From: Desulfoprunum benzoelyticum
GTDB taxonomy: Bacteria; Desulfobacterota; Desulfobulbia; Desulfobulbales; Desulfocapsaceae
DNA length: 64,000 bases
NCBI RefSeq assembly: GCF_014201505.1
Contig: NZ_JACHEO010000001.1
Span: 310,001-374,000 of the forward strand
Reading direction: 5' to 3'
The notes below the pieces were generated by a model that saw only the letters and a list, made by a program, of their open reading frames with translations, did not search any database and was not told the origin of the DNA. The position numbers and the translations under genes were made by a program. Below are positions 1 through 8,959 of the stretch, one piece after another; within the stretch, counting starts at the first letter, position 1; each line of letters begins with the position of its first letter.

Positions 1-375
1 AGCGGTTATCCCGGCAATCCCTTACCGATATTTTTTGATTTCTCCTCCGCGATACGGCCCCCGATTCCGGGACTGGCCGGCAGGCGCCAAGGCACTGCCT
101 TGACTCCGGTCGCCGCCTTCCTCCCATGGCACTGGCGTCGACATTTGCAACCAGGGTGTTTCCCGACAGCGATTGGAGATTGTCATTTTCCGGTGAAATC
201 GCGGTTCCATTATTTTCCCATGCACGTTAAAGTCGTCATTCAACCATTGTCTTACATTGTATGATGCATATGATTTTTCTGACAACTATGTCCATATCCG
301 CTTTATGACCATCGGCTCGCCAGGATGCAGGGCCGCTTTTCCACTCCCCGACGACCACTACCCCCAGGAAAAACC
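1..375. other. Intergenic region upstream of nadA
   Basis: No gene is convincing here. An 87-codon minus-strand reading frame (22-285) exists, but it begins with TTG, has no visible ribosome binding site, and its product matches nothing I recognise. The region probably carries the nadA promoter and a leader of about 100 bases. Confidence 0.5.
247..274 (+). promoter_or_regulatory. Candidate sigma70 promoter for nadA
   Basis: TTGTCT at 247-252 and TATGAT at 269-274 are separated by 16 bases, close to sigma70 consensus in sequence and spacing. It lies about 100 bases before the preferred nadA start. Read by eye only; no transcript evidence. Confidence 0.35.
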
Positions 376-1434
376 ATGCCACTCGATACTTCAGTGAAGC
401 AAGCCGCCGTTGACCTTCCGTTCATCCGTGTCCCCGATCTGCCGCAATGGCCGGTGCTGTCACCGGCCGAACAGGAACGGCTGAAGCAGGATATCAAAAC
501 GATGCTGCGCCGGCAGAACGCCGTTCTGGTCGCCCATTACTACACCGACGGCGCCCTGCAGGACCTGGCGGAAGAGACCGGCGGCTGTGTCGCCGATTCG
601 CTGGAGATGGCCCGGTTCGGCACCGAGCATCCGGCCACGACCCTGGTGGTCGCCGGCGTCCGGTTCATGGGGGAAACGTCGAAGATACTGAACAATGAGA
701 AACGGGTCCTGATGCCGGATCTGGCGGCGACCTGCTCGCTCGACGAAGGCTGCCCTGCCGGTCTCTTTTCAGCCTACTGTGACGAGCACCCCGACTACAC
801 GGTCGTCGTCTACGCCAACACCAGCGCCGAGGTCAAGGCGCGTTCCGACTGGGTGGTGACCTCGGGAATCGCCCTTCCCATCATCCGCCACCTGGCCCGA
901 TCGGGTGAAAAGGTGCTGTGGGCCCCCGACCGCCATCTCGGCCAGTATGTGCAGAAACAGACCGGCGCCGAGATGATCTACTGGCCGGGATCGTGCATCG
1001 TCCATGAACGCTTCCGTGCCGAAGCGCTGGCCGAGATGCGTTCCCGCCATCCGCAGGCCGCGGTCCTGGTGCACCCGGAATCGCCGGAGGAGGTCGTTGC
1101 CCTGGCCGATGTCGTCGGCTCGACCACGGCGCTGATTCAGGCGGTCGTCACCCTCCCCAACCCGGAATTCATTGTCGCCACCGATGCCGGGATCATGCAC
1201 AAGATGCAGCAACTGGCCCCCGGCAAAGTACTGATCGAGGCGCCGACGCTGGGCGAAGGGGCAACGTGTCAGAGTTGCGCCCGTTGCCCCTGGATGGGGA
1301 TGAATTCCCTGCAGAACCTTGCCGAGGTGTTGAAAACCGGCAAAAACGAGATCGTCGTTTCGGCCGACCTGGCCCGCAAGGCGGCGATCCCGATCCGGAG
1401 AATGCTCGATTTCGCCCGCGATATGCGCAAATAA
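376..1434 (+). CDS. nadA: Quinolinate synthase NadA
   Basis: Condenses iminoaspartate with dihydroxyacetone phosphate to quinolinate in de novo NAD synthesis; a cytosolic [4Fe-4S] enzyme. The 352-residue product has the NadA motif [16 protein letters not shown] near residues 53-68. The cluster ligands fit C120, C207 and C304, the last in a CxxCxxC motif (298-304) as in E. coli NadA. A reading frame opens at 325, but the ATG at 376 is preceded by AGGAA (366-370) and gives the usual length (E. coli NadA is 347 residues), so 376 is preferred. No nadB or nadC lies beside it. The next gene is downstream on the same strand after about 215 bases and is probably a separate unit. Confidence 0.96.
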   Translation: MPLDTSVKQAAVDLPFIRVPDLPQWPVLSPAEQERLKQDIKTMLRRQNAVLVAHYYTDGALQDLAEETGGCVADSLEMARFGTEHPATTLVVAGVRFMGETSKILNNEKRVLMPDLAATCSLDEGCPAGLFSAYCDEHPDYTVVVYANTSAEVKARSDWVVTSGIALPIIRHLARSGEKVLWAPDRHLGQYVQKQTGAEMIYWPGSCIVHERFRAEALAEMRSRHPQAAVLVHPESPEEVVALADVVGSTTALIQAVVTLPNPEFIVATDAGIMHKMQQLAPGKVLIEAPTLGEGATCQSCARCPWMGMNSLQNLAEVLKTGKNEIVVSADLARKAAIPIRRMLDFARDMRK

Positions 1435-1649
1435 CCCCGGAACACCGACACCTTCCCTGTCGGCCTTGGCACCGGTGAGGTGCAGGGCTGGCTGCGGCAA
1501 CGGAAATTTACTTAAGCCATGCTCATACAGAACATAAGCAATTCTTAAGCATCGGATTTTTTCCGTTGTCGCCGCCCCTATTCCGCGGTACATTGCCAAT
1601 AATTGTATTATGCATCCTCAAATCAAGACGATACAGTATTGGAGAGCGT

Positions 1650-2468
1650 ATGTGGAAATCGAAAGATGTCTACTATATTTCCGGCAATACCGGCATTCTT
1701 GCCAAAGACATGGGCAAGGCGCTTCTCTGCCAGTTTCCCGAGATCAGCTTCAACGAGGAACTGATACCCTTCATCCGCAGTGAAAGTCAGGCGCGCAGAG
1801 CGCTCGACAAGATCCTTCAGCAATCGAACGGCCGCTATCCGCTGGTGTTCTCCACCCTCCTCAGCATCAAACTCAATCAGATCTTCGATACCCCCGAGGT
1901 TGAATTTCTCAATATCATAGATCACTTCCTGGTAACCCTGGAGGATCTACTGGAAGCCAAAGCAATCCGCGAGCCCGGGACATCGAGGCATCTCGACGAC
2001 AACACCATGACCCGGCGAGTCAACGCCATCCACTATTCAATCGCCCATGACGACGGCACCGGGACCAAGGATTACGACGAGGCCGACCTGATCATTGTCG
2101 GCGTCTCCCGTTCCGGCAAGACCCCGGTCTCGGTGTTCATCGCCACCCAGATGGGGCTCAAGGCCGCCAACTATCCGCTCGTCCAGGATGACCTGACCTC
2201 GGCCCGCCTCCCCTCCGAGATCGTCCGCAACAAGAAGCGCGTCGTCGGTCTTTCCACCTCGCCGCAGATGCTGCACGCCTTCAGGGAAAAACGCTATCCC
2301 GGCAGCACCTACGCCAATCTCGAGACCTGTGAGCAGGAACTGCAGCAATCCGACCAGATCTTTCTCAAGTACCAGATTCCGGTGGTCTTTTCCAATGGCC
2401 GATCGATCGAGGAAACCGCAACCCAGGTTGCCCAGGAACTCGATCTCAAACGACAGCCGGGGTTCTGA
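1650..2468 (+). CDS. ppsR: PEP synthase / PPDK regulatory kinase-pyrophosphorylase (DUF299)
   Basis: Bifunctional ADP-dependent Ser/Thr kinase and Pi-dependent pyrophosphorylase that switches phosphoenolpyruvate synthase or pyruvate phosphate dikinase off and on. The 272-residue product opens with VYYISGNTG, has the P-loop GVSRSGKT at 151-158 and the following TPVSVFIA segment that marks the family. The start at 1650 has GGAG at 1641-1644; the frame is open from 1566 but that extension has no ribosome site. Which partner enzyme it regulates cannot be told because neither lies in the window. It ends 20 bases from the convergent coaBC. Confidence 0.92.
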   Translation: MWKSKDVYYISGNTGILAKDMGKALLCQFPEISFNEELIPFIRSESQARRALDKILQQSNGRYPLVFSTLLSIKLNQIFDTPEVEFLNIIDHFLVTLEDLLEAKAIREPGTSRHLDDNTMTRRVNAIHYSIAHDDGTGTKDYDEADLIIVGVSRSGKTPVSVFIATQMGLKAANYPLVQDDLTSARLPSEIVRNKKRVVGLSTSPQMLHAFREKRYPGSTYANLETCEQELQQSDQIFLKYQIPVVFSNGRSIEETATQVAQELDLKRQPGF

Positions 2469-2488
2469 GTGCCGGCCCACTGCCTCTC

Positions 2489-3715
2489 TCAGTCGCCACC
2501 GCTCTTGTCCCGGCGTTTGCCGAGCAAGTCGACAACCCGGTCCCAGATCATGTCGGCCGTCTGCTCTTTGCCGGTCATCGGCAGGAGGACGTCCCGTTCC
2601 CGATCGATCAGCAATATCTGATTGGTATCACACTCGAATCCGGTAGTATCAGAGTTGATATTGTTGACGGCGATCAGATCGAGATTCTTGGTCGCCAGTT
2701 TTTTGCGGCCTTCGGCCTGCAGGTTGGAGCTCTCGGCGGCAAAGCCGACCAGGACCTGCCCCTCTTTCCTGTTCCGGCCGAGTTCGTAGAGGATGTCCGG
2801 ATTCCGGCTCAACTGCAGACTGAGTCCGGCCTTGTCCTTCTTGACCTTTTCCCTCTCCTCGACTGCCGGTCGGAAATCGGCGACCGCCGCCGCCTTGACA
2901 ATGATCGAAGCCTTCTCGGCCAGTTGGAACACCGCCGCATGCATCTCCCTGGCGGTCTGGACGGAAACGCGCTCCACCCCGGGCGGACAGGGCAGCGCCA
3001 CCGGGCCGCTGATCAGGTGCACCTCGGCGCCGCGGCGGTAGGCGGTGCGGGCCAGGGCATAGCCCATCTTGCCGGACGAGCGGTTGCTGAGAAAACGGGC
3101 GGGATCGAGCGGCTCCCGCGTCGGCCCGGCTGTGATCAGCACCCGCTCACCGGCGAGATCCTGCCCCGTCAGGGCCCTGAGAAAGATCTCCTGGACATCC
3201 TCCCACTCCGGCAGTCTGCCCGGGCCTTCCTCGCGGCAGGCCATCATCCCTGCCGGCGGGGTCAGGACCCGGTAGCCGAATTTTTTCAACCGTGCGATAT
3301 TGTCCTGGGTGGCGGGATGGAGGTACATCCGGCTGTTCATCGCCGGACAGACGATCACCGGCGCCCGGGCGGCGAGGACCGTCGTCGTCAGCAGGTCATC
3401 GGCCTGGCCGCCGGCGAGCCGGGCAATGGTGTCGGCGGTCGCCGGCGCGACCACCACAAGGTCGGCCTCCCGGCCGAGGGCGATGTGATCCATCCGCTCG
3501 GCCCGGGCCGGATCGAACATCTCGCCATGGACCGGATTGCCGGACAGGGCGGCGAAGGTCAGCGGCGCAACGAATTCCCGTGCCGACCGGGTCATGATGA
3601 CGGAGACCTGGGCCTCTTCCTTGGCCATCGTGCTGACCCAGCCCGCGACCTTGAAGGCGGCGATACTGCCGGTGACCCCGAGAACGATATTTTTCCCGGC
3701 AAATGACGATCTCAT
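2489..3715 (-). CDS. coaBC: Bifunctional CoaBC: phosphopantothenate-cysteine ligase / decarboxylase
   Basis: Makes 4'-phosphopantetheine from 4'-phosphopantothenate and cysteine in coenzyme A synthesis. The 408-residue chain has an N-terminal flavoprotein decarboxylase (CoaC) with MDHI (H77), PAMNSRM (125-131) and an ACREEGPGR segment with C160. The C-terminal CoaB ligase begins near 190 with LITAGPTREPLDPARF and SNRSSGKMG, and carries a later KAAAVADFRP motif. The start at 3715 follows a GGGGAGAGGAG stretch; the frame is open to 3775, but that extension runs into the terminator hairpin. It stands alone between convergent ppsR and the upstream Bax-inhibitor gene. Confidence 0.95.
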   Translation of the reverse strand: MRSSFAGKNIVLGVTGSIAAFKVAGWVSTMAKEEAQVSVIMTRSAREFVAPLTFAALSGNPVHGEMFDPARAERMDHIALGREADLVVVAPATADTIARLAGGQADDLLTTTVLAARAPVIVCPAMNSRMYLHPATQDNIARLKKFGYRVLTPPAGMMACREEGPGRLPEWEDVQEIFLRALTGQDLAGERVLITAGPTREPLDPARFLSNRSSGKMGYALARTAYRRGAEVHLISGPVALPCPPGVERVSVQTAREMHAAVFQLAEKASIIVKAAAVADFRPAVEEREKVKKDKAGLSLQLSRNPDILYELGRNRKEGQVLVGFAAESSNLQAEGRKKLATKNLDLIAVNNINSDTTGFECDTNQILLIDRERDVLLPMTGKEQTADMIWDRVVDLLGKRRDKSGGD

Positions 3716-3752
3716 CTCCTCTCCCCTGCAGTCGTTCGCTGCTCCCAAATAG

Positions 3753-3782
3753 AAAAAGCACGCCCTGGAGGGCATGCTTTTC
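3753..3782 (-). terminator. Rho-independent terminator after the Bax-inhibitor gene
   Basis: A 13-base stem with a 4-base loop, pairing AAAAAGCATGCCC with GGGCGTGCTTTTT on the minus strand (one G-U pair), ends in a T run. It lies 30 bases past the stop of the gene at 3812-4519 and before coaBC. It therefore separates the two minus-strand genes. Confidence 0.8.
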
Positions 3783-3811
3783 CGTTATCGGCCACGTGCT
3801 TCAAGACCCGA

Positions 3812-4519
3812 TCAATCCCGACTGCCGCCAAAGAACCTGAGCAGCATCAGGAACAGGTTGATGAAATCGAGATAGAGTGCCAGGGCGCCGATGATCGAGC
3901 CCTTCTTGACCGCCGCCTCGCCCTGCTCCAGGATCCCCTCTTCGCCCATCGTTTTGATCTTCTGGACGTCATAGGCGGTGAGACCGGTGAAGATGAAGAC
4001 GCCGAGCACGGAGATCATCCAGCCGAGGCCACTGTTACCCAGGAAGATGTTGACGACCGAGGCGATGATGATGCCGATCAGCCCCATGAACAGGAACGAT
4101 CCGAGTCCGGACAGATCGCGTTTGGTCACCATGCCGTAGAGGGCCATCGCCCCGAACATCCCGGCCGTAATGAAAAAGGTGCCGGCAATGGAGGAACTGG
4201 TATAGGCAAGGAAGACCGCCGACAGGGTCACGCCGTTCATGACCGCATAGCCGATGAACAGGGCGGCGGCCGTCGATGCCTGGATCTTGGCGATCCGGGC
4301 CGAAAGATAGAAGACCAGACCGAGTTCGGCAAAGAGCAGGATCATGAACAGCGGACTGCCGACGATTGCCCGGGCCAGGCCGCTGCTCGCGGTCATATAG
4401 GCGATGACGCCGGTCAATCCGAGTCCCATGGCCATCCAGTTGAAGACCTTGGCAAGGAAGATGCTCGAGGCCTCCTGACGCGCCTGAGTAATGGTGATCT
4501 GCCTGGTGTTTTCGTACAT
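3812..4519 (-). CDS. Bax inhibitor-1 / YccA family membrane protein
   Basis: The 235-residue protein is almost entirely hydrophobic, with about seven membrane segments, and matches the BI-1 (YccA/YbhL) family. Typical features are the MAMGLGLTGVIAY first helix, the GYAVMNGVTLS segment and the C-terminal TAYDVQKIK then ALALYLDFINLFLMLLRFFG, where the aspartates are the conserved pH-sensing residues of the family. Members act as calcium or proton leak channels or as FtsH modulators; the role here is not determined by context. AGGAG lies just before the ATG. A terminator follows the stop, so it is probably a single-gene unit. Confidence 0.9.
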   Translation of the reverse strand: MYENTRQITITQARQEASSIFLAKVFNWMAMGLGLTGVIAYMTASSGLARAIVGSPLFMILLFAELGLVFYLSARIAKIQASTAAALFIGYAVMNGVTLSAVFLAYTSSSIAGTFFITAGMFGAMALYGMVTKRDLSGLGSFLFMGLIGIIIASVVNIFLGNSGLGWMISVLGVFIFTGLTAYDVQKIKTMGEEGILEQGEAAVKKGSIIGALALYLDFINLFLMLLRFFGGSRD

Positions 4520-4630
4520 TGCATGCTCCTGAAGTGGTGGTAATCGATACGGTTTGTGGTTGTTCAGGGCAAAGATTAATCATTGCCGCCGGGTATGCAA
4601 GCAAAACCGTGATCCCGCTGCCGAATCGGC

Positions 4631-6040
4631 TCAGTACGCGCCGTTGCCCCTGATCATCGACACGATCGTCTTGCCGATGATCTTGATGTCGTTCCATAAC
4701 GAGTAGTTGAGGATGTACCAGTCGTCCATTTCGACCCGTTCGGTGTAATCATCGACGTCGGACCGCCGGCCGACCTGCCAGGGCCCGGTGATTCCCGGCT
4801 TCATCGAACAGTAGCGGCCGGCGCTCTCCTTGTAGAAATCCTTCAGTTCCCGGCCGACGATCGGTCTCGCCCCGACGACGCTCATATCTCCCTTGAGGAC
4901 ATTGAGAAACTGCGGAAACTCATCGAGGCTGGTGCGGCGGAGAAAACGGCCGATCCGGGTCACCCGGGGGTCGTTCTTCAGTTTGAAGTGGGCATCCCAC
5001 TCCTTCTTCAGTTCCGGGTTCTCGGCCAGCAGGCGATGCAGCTCCTGGTCGGCGCCGACCCGCATCGTCCTGAACTTGAGGCAATCAAACTCCTTGCCGG
5101 TGGCGGTGATCCTCCTGTGGCGGTAGAAGATCGGGCCGCCGTCGTCGAGTTTCACCAGCAGGGCGACGAGGAGCGACAGGGGCAGGGTACAGATCAGGAC
5201 ACAGAGCGAGAAAATGATGTCAAAGCCCCTCTTCCACTCCGTATGGGGATTGAAATTGAGGATCAGAAGTTTGCCCAGGGACTGGATCTCGGCATGGTGC
5301 AGGCCGTAGACGTAGAGGTCGGGGATGAGGTATATCCGCGCCCCCAGTGACCGGCATTCCCGGAGGATGGTGAAGATCTTTTTCTCGGCCCGCATCGGCA
5401 GGGCGATATAGACGTAATCGATGTCGTTCTTGCTGAGATAGGGCTGGATACTGTTGATGTTGCCGAGAATCGGCTTGCCCATGACCTGATCGAGATTTTC
5501 CTCGTCGACCTTGTCATCGAAGAAACCGAGGATCTCGATCCCCGCCCAGGGCATCGACTCGATTTCCCGGACGACGTTCATCCCGAGGTCGCCGGCCCCG
5601 ACGATGACGGCCCGCCGGACATTGCGGCCCCGCGCCCGGATGATGCTGAGCAGCCTGCGTGCGGCGACATGGACCGCAAACAGCAGCAGCGGCGTGGTCG
5701 TCGACCAGATCATGAAGACCACCCGGGAATAGGCATGGGAAATCTTGAAGATGAAGAAATAGAAGAGCAGCAGACCGACCACGGTTATCCAGGCCCGCAG
5801 GATATACAGGAACTCGATATAGAACCGCCACCCCCGCCACGACCGGTAGAGCTGAAACGACTGGAAGGCGACCAGACAGAGAACGAAGGTGATGATCTCC
5901 AGCCGGGTGTAGTACGGACTCCAGGGGACCCGGTACCAGACGACGAGCAGCCACAGGTAGCCAACGACCAGCAGACAGTCAAGGAGATGGAAACATCTGA
6001 CGATAAAGGAACTCTGCTCACGCAGATTGGTAGAAAGCAT
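4631..6040 (-). CDS. WbaP-type undecaprenyl-phosphate sugar phosphotransferase
   Basis: Initiates glycan assembly by transferring a sugar-1-phosphate (galactose or glucose in known relatives) to undecaprenyl phosphate at the inner membrane. The 469 residues hold four to five N-terminal membrane segments (about 15-125), a Rossmann-like middle domain (143-250, VIVGAGDLGMNV), and a C-terminal bacterial sugar transferase domain entered by another helix (272-297). Catalytic-core motifs are KFRTM (322-326), DEFPQ (373-377), GDMSVVGARP (384-393) and PGITGPWQ (415-422). It is the last gene of the large minus-strand polysaccharide block. The sugar is not predictable from sequence. Confidence 0.93.
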   Translation of the reverse strand: MLSTNLREQSSFIVRCFHLLDCLLVVGYLWLLVVWYRVPWSPYYTRLEIITFVLCLVAFQSFQLYRSWRGWRFYIEFLYILRAWITVVGLLLFYFFIFKISHAYSRVVFMIWSTTTPLLLFAVHVAARRLLSIIRARGRNVRRAVIVGAGDLGMNVVREIESMPWAGIEILGFFDDKVDEENLDQVMGKPILGNINSIQPYLSKNDIDYVYIALPMRAEKKIFTILRECRSLGARIYLIPDLYVYGLHHAEIQSLGKLLILNFNPHTEWKRGFDIIFSLCVLICTLPLSLLVALLVKLDDGGPIFYRHRRITATGKEFDCLKFRTMRVGADQELHRLLAENPELKKEWDAHFKLKNDPRVTRIGRFLRRTSLDEFPQFLNVLKGDMSVVGARPIVGRELKDFYKESAGRYCSMKPGITGPWQVGRRSDVDDYTERVEMDDWYILNYSLWNDIKIIGKTIVSMIRGNGAY

Positions 6041-6073
6041 TTTCCGGCCGATATTTGAAATGAGGCAGGCGGT

Positions 6074-7075
6074 TCAGGTGCCGGCGGGGGAGGATGGATC
6101 GGTTGCGGATCTTCCCTGCCACCAGGTCCTGTGCATGCTCAGAGAAGGAACGTACTGGGCGGGGATCTTCCTGAACGATCGCCCGAGGCGGTAACCGCAG
6201 TATTTCAGGACCGACCTGACAACCACGTCGGCCATCAGGGCCACCCGTCGCCGGCGGCCAAGTTCGGTCAACTGCCGGCGGACCATTGTGAGCCCGATTC
6301 CTTCGGCATGGCCATAGGTCTCCAGCAGCCAGTGTTCGGTGGCATGGAGGACACCGATATCGAACGAGCGCCGGAATTCTTCCGCCAGCGAGTAGTTATG
6401 GCTATGGTAGACCCTGGCCTCGCCGACATAGGCGATCCGGTAGCCCCGCTGCAGCAGTCGTCCTACAGTACAGGTATCCTCGCCAAAAATCAAACCGTTC
6501 TTGAAGTAGCCGACCTCGGCCAGGGCCTGCCTGCGGTAAGCGGCAAACGAGTTGGAGACGAAGATCGTTCGCAGACCATAGCGCTTGCGATCGTTGAAAT
6601 CACGCAGACATGACTGCGGCGGATAGTTGAAGGCGCGCAGCGAGGCGGCGCTCCAGGTCGCGTCGCGGTGGGGCAGCTGCCGGCCGTAACTTACCGCGAC
6701 CTCCGGGTGAGCGGCGAAGGGCCGGATCAGCTGCGCCAGCGCCTCCCTTGTCGCCGGAATCGCATCCTGGGTCAGAAAGAGCAGCAGCTCGCCCCGGGCC
6801 GTCCCGGCGAGCTGGGTCCGGGTGCCGCCGTGATCGAATGACTCCCGGGCAATGATCGTGACCTTCGCCCCGTAGTGCCGGGCGATTGCGACGGTCTCGT
6901 CCTCCGACGATGAATCGACGACCAGGATCTCATCCGGCTGGATCGTCTGGCGGGCCAGGACCGCCAGCAACTCACCCAGGGTCGCCGCCCCGTTGCAGGT
7001 AGGAATGATGACCGAGAGCGTCGGGGTTTGGCGCTGACCATCTTGCATGGGGGAGAAATCCTGTGCCTCAACCAT
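6074..7075 (-). CDS. GT2 glycosyltransferase (rhamnosyltransferase-like)
   Basis: A family 2 inverting glycosyltransferase of about 333 residues. It has the GT-A nucleotide-binding start LSVIIPTCNGAATLGELL, the DSSSEDET segment and a TQDA metal-site variant in place of DxD, as in many rhamnosyltransferases. The ATG at 7075 shares a base with the TGA of the preceding glycosyltransferase (TGATG), which indicates translational coupling and favours this start over the longer frame to 7228. An alternative start is at 7048. The C-terminal part is basic and possibly membrane-associated. Donor and acceptor are unknown. Confidence 0.88.
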   Translation of the reverse strand: MVEAQDFSPMQDGQRQTPTLSVIIPTCNGAATLGELLAVLARQTIQPDEILVVDSSSEDETVAIARHYGAKVTIIARESFDHGGTRTQLAGTARGELLLFLTQDAIPATREALAQLIRPFAAHPEVAVSYGRQLPHRDATWSAASLRAFNYPPQSCLRDFNDRKRYGLRTIFVSNSFAAYRRQALAEVGYFKNGLIFGEDTCTVGRLLQRGYRIAYVGEARVYHSHNYSLAEEFRRSFDIGVLHATEHWLLETYGHAEGIGLTMVRRQLTELGRRRRVALMADVVVRSVLKYCGYRLGRSFRKIPAQYVPSLSMHRTWWQGRSATDPSSPAGT

Positions 7076-7899
7076 CAGCAGTGACACCATCGCACCAGGA
7101 GATACTTGGCAAGCGCCCAGAGCATATAGGGCGAAGGATGCTTGCGGTACAGCAGCACCTCGCTTCTCGCCGCCGCCAGACGCAGGGCCGACGGCACCTC
7201 CCGGCGCCTGCCGCCCCAGCCGCGGCAATGGTAGGCCCGGACCTTCGGCTCGTACCTCAGCGTCCAGCCTTTTTTTCGCAGGCGCAATGACAGTTCGATA
7301 TCCTCCTTGTAAAGGAAAAAATCCTCATCGAAAACCCGCCCGGTCGTCACTGCCGGCAAGGCCTCGAGACGGCAGGCCATCAACGCCCCACAGATCGCCG
7401 GCACCGACGCGGCGGCGCCGTACTGGCCGCTGTCCCGCTCCCCTTGGCCGCGATCGTACCAGCGCCCATACCAGGTGCGGAAGATCCCGGTGGAATCGAG
7501 CCGGCCGGTAGCCGTGCCGGCGACGGGATCATAGCCATAAAGCCGGCCGCCGACGACGGCGACGTCGGCGTGCTGTTCCAGCACAACGGCGGCCGTGGCC
7601 AGGGCGTCGGGGAACAGGAAGGCATCGGGATTGACAAAGACGACCATTGCCGCAGCGGTGGGCGGCAGGCTGCGCACGCCGATATTGTTGGCCCGGGAAA
7701 AGCCGATATTGTCGTGAATCAACAAGGTCGTATCTGTTCGTCCCGCCAGGGACTGAAGATAGGCGCGGTCGGTCGAGCCGCTGTCGACGATGACGAGCCG
7801 ATCCGGACGGCGGGTCTGACCATCGAGGGCAGCAAGGCATTGCGGCAGCACCGGGGCCGAATCGTGGGTGACGACTATGACGAAGATCGGCCAGGCCAT
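7075..7899 (-). CDS. GT2 glycosyltransferase
   Basis: A GT-A fold family 2 enzyme of about 274 residues, starting MAWPIFVIVVTHDSAPVL. VIVDSGSTD and FVNPDAF (the DxD-like site is NPDA) follow, and later GRVFDEDFFLYKEDIELSLR supplies the acidic active-site segment. The ATG at 7899 is 8 bases past the stop of the upstream glycosyltransferase; the frame is open to 7947 but that would overlap the neighbour by about 40 bases. It is coupled at its 3' end to the next glycosyltransferase. Likely adds one sugar of the repeat unit. Confidence 0.88.
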   Translation of the reverse strand: MAWPIFVIVVTHDSAPVLPQCLAALDGQTRRPDRLVIVDSGSTDRAYLQSLAGRTDTTLLIHDNIGFSRANNIGVRSLPPTAAAMVVFVNPDAFLFPDALATAAVVLEQHADVAVVGGRLYGYDPVAGTATGRLDSTGIFRTWYGRWYDRGQGERDSGQYGAAASVPAICGALMACRLEALPAVTTGRVFDEDFFLYKEDIELSLRLRKKGWTLRYEPKVRAYHCRGWGGRRREVPSALRLAAARSEVLLYRKHPSPYMLWALAKYLLVRWCHC

Positions 7900-7906
7900 C
7901 GATGGG

Positions 7907-8959
7907 CTAGCGGAGAAAAAGCCGGCAGTAGAACCGGAGCAACCCATTGCCTTTGCCCTCGGCCCGGCGGCGGGCCATGATCGACTTCACGGCGTCCTGC
8001 TCCCCCCGGCGGAGGATGGCATCAAACTCGGCCATCGTGATCTGCGGGCCGACCACCGTCGCCCGCTTGGCCCGCATGCTCGAAAAACAGCGGCCGGCAG
8101 CGACGACCCCCTGGAGATAGGGGCGCAGCAGCCGCTTTTTGACGCAGAAACAGAACCAGGCCAGCTGGTAGATGGCGATGACCGGCAGATAGCGGAGCAG
8201 CAGCGCCGGGGGATAGTTTTTCACCAGGACATTGATGCTGTTGCGGGTCGAGAGGCGAATGGTCAGCGGGTTGAACTTCGACCCGGAGGTGGCGCTGCCG
8301 ATATGGTAGACCCTGGCGCCGGCAAGGAAGCGGCAGCGACAGCCGAGCCGCCGTGCCCGCAGGTTGAGGTCGACGTCTTCGAGGTAGGCGAAGAAATCGC
8401 CGTCGAACAGGCCGACCCGGTGAAACAGCTCGCGCCGATAGAGGGCGGCGCCGGCGCAGGCCCCGAAGACCTCGCGATCCTGGTCGTAGGGGGGGCCGTC
8501 CGCCTCCATCGTTCCCAGGCGATAACCGGCCCCGCCCCGCAGGAAGCCGTCGCCGGCGCCGTCGATAAAGTTGCGCTGATGAAAGTTCATCATCTTCAGG
8601 GCGAAGAAATCGTAATCGCGGTCGCTGGCGATCGCCTGGTGCAGGGCGGCAAGGCAGTCGGCCTGCACCTCCATGTCGTTGTTGAGCAGGAGAATCCACG
8701 GCGCCGCCGACTGGGTGATCCCGGCATTGACCGCGGCACTGAAGCCCCGGTTGTCCGGCAGGGCGATACACCGCACCTGCGGATAGTTCCCGGCGATGAA
8801 TGCAACGGAGCCGTCGGTCGACCCGTTATCGATGACGGTGACGACAAAATCGTCAACGGTTTGACGGTGCAGCGAATCGAGACAGTCTTTGAGCAGGTGC
8901 CTGCCGTTCCAGTTCGGGATCAGGATCTCGATAACCGGCTCATTGCGGGGCATCGTCAC
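7907..8959 (-). CDS. GT2 glycosyltransferase
   Basis: A 350-residue family 2 glycosyltransferase with ILIPNWNGRHLLKDCLDSL, VIDNGSTDGS, LLLNNDMEV (DxD-equivalent NNDME) and GDFFAYLEDVDLNLRARR, all typical of rhamnosyl-transfer enzymes of O-antigen loci. The C-terminal third carries a hydrophobic segment (LLRYLPVIAIYQLAWFCFCV) that may anchor it to the inner membrane. Its first 20 bases overlap the end of the GtrB-like gene upstream, so the genes are co-translated. Specificity is unknown. Confidence 0.88.
   Translation of the reverse strand: MTMPRNEPVIEILIPNWNGRHLLKDCLDSLHRQTVDDFVVTVIDNGSTDGSVAFIAGNYPQVRCIALPDNRGFSAAVNAGITQSAAPWILLLNNDMEVQADCLAALHQAIASDRDYDFFALKMMNFHQRNFIDGAGDGFLRGGAGYRLGTMEADGPPYDQDREVFGACAGAALYRRELFHRVGLFDGDFFAYLEDVDLNLRARRLGCRCRFLAGARVYHIGSATSGSKFNPLTIRLSTRNSINVLVKNYPPALLLRYLPVIAIYQLAWFCFCVKKRLLRPYLQGVVAAGRCFSSMRAKRATVVGPQITMAEFDAILRRGEQDAVKSIMARRRAEGKGNGLLRFYCRLFLR

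Noticed and set aside
22-285. 87-codon minus-strand frame before nadA
   Set aside because: TTG start, no ribosome site and no recognisable product; the same bases hold the likely nadA promoter.
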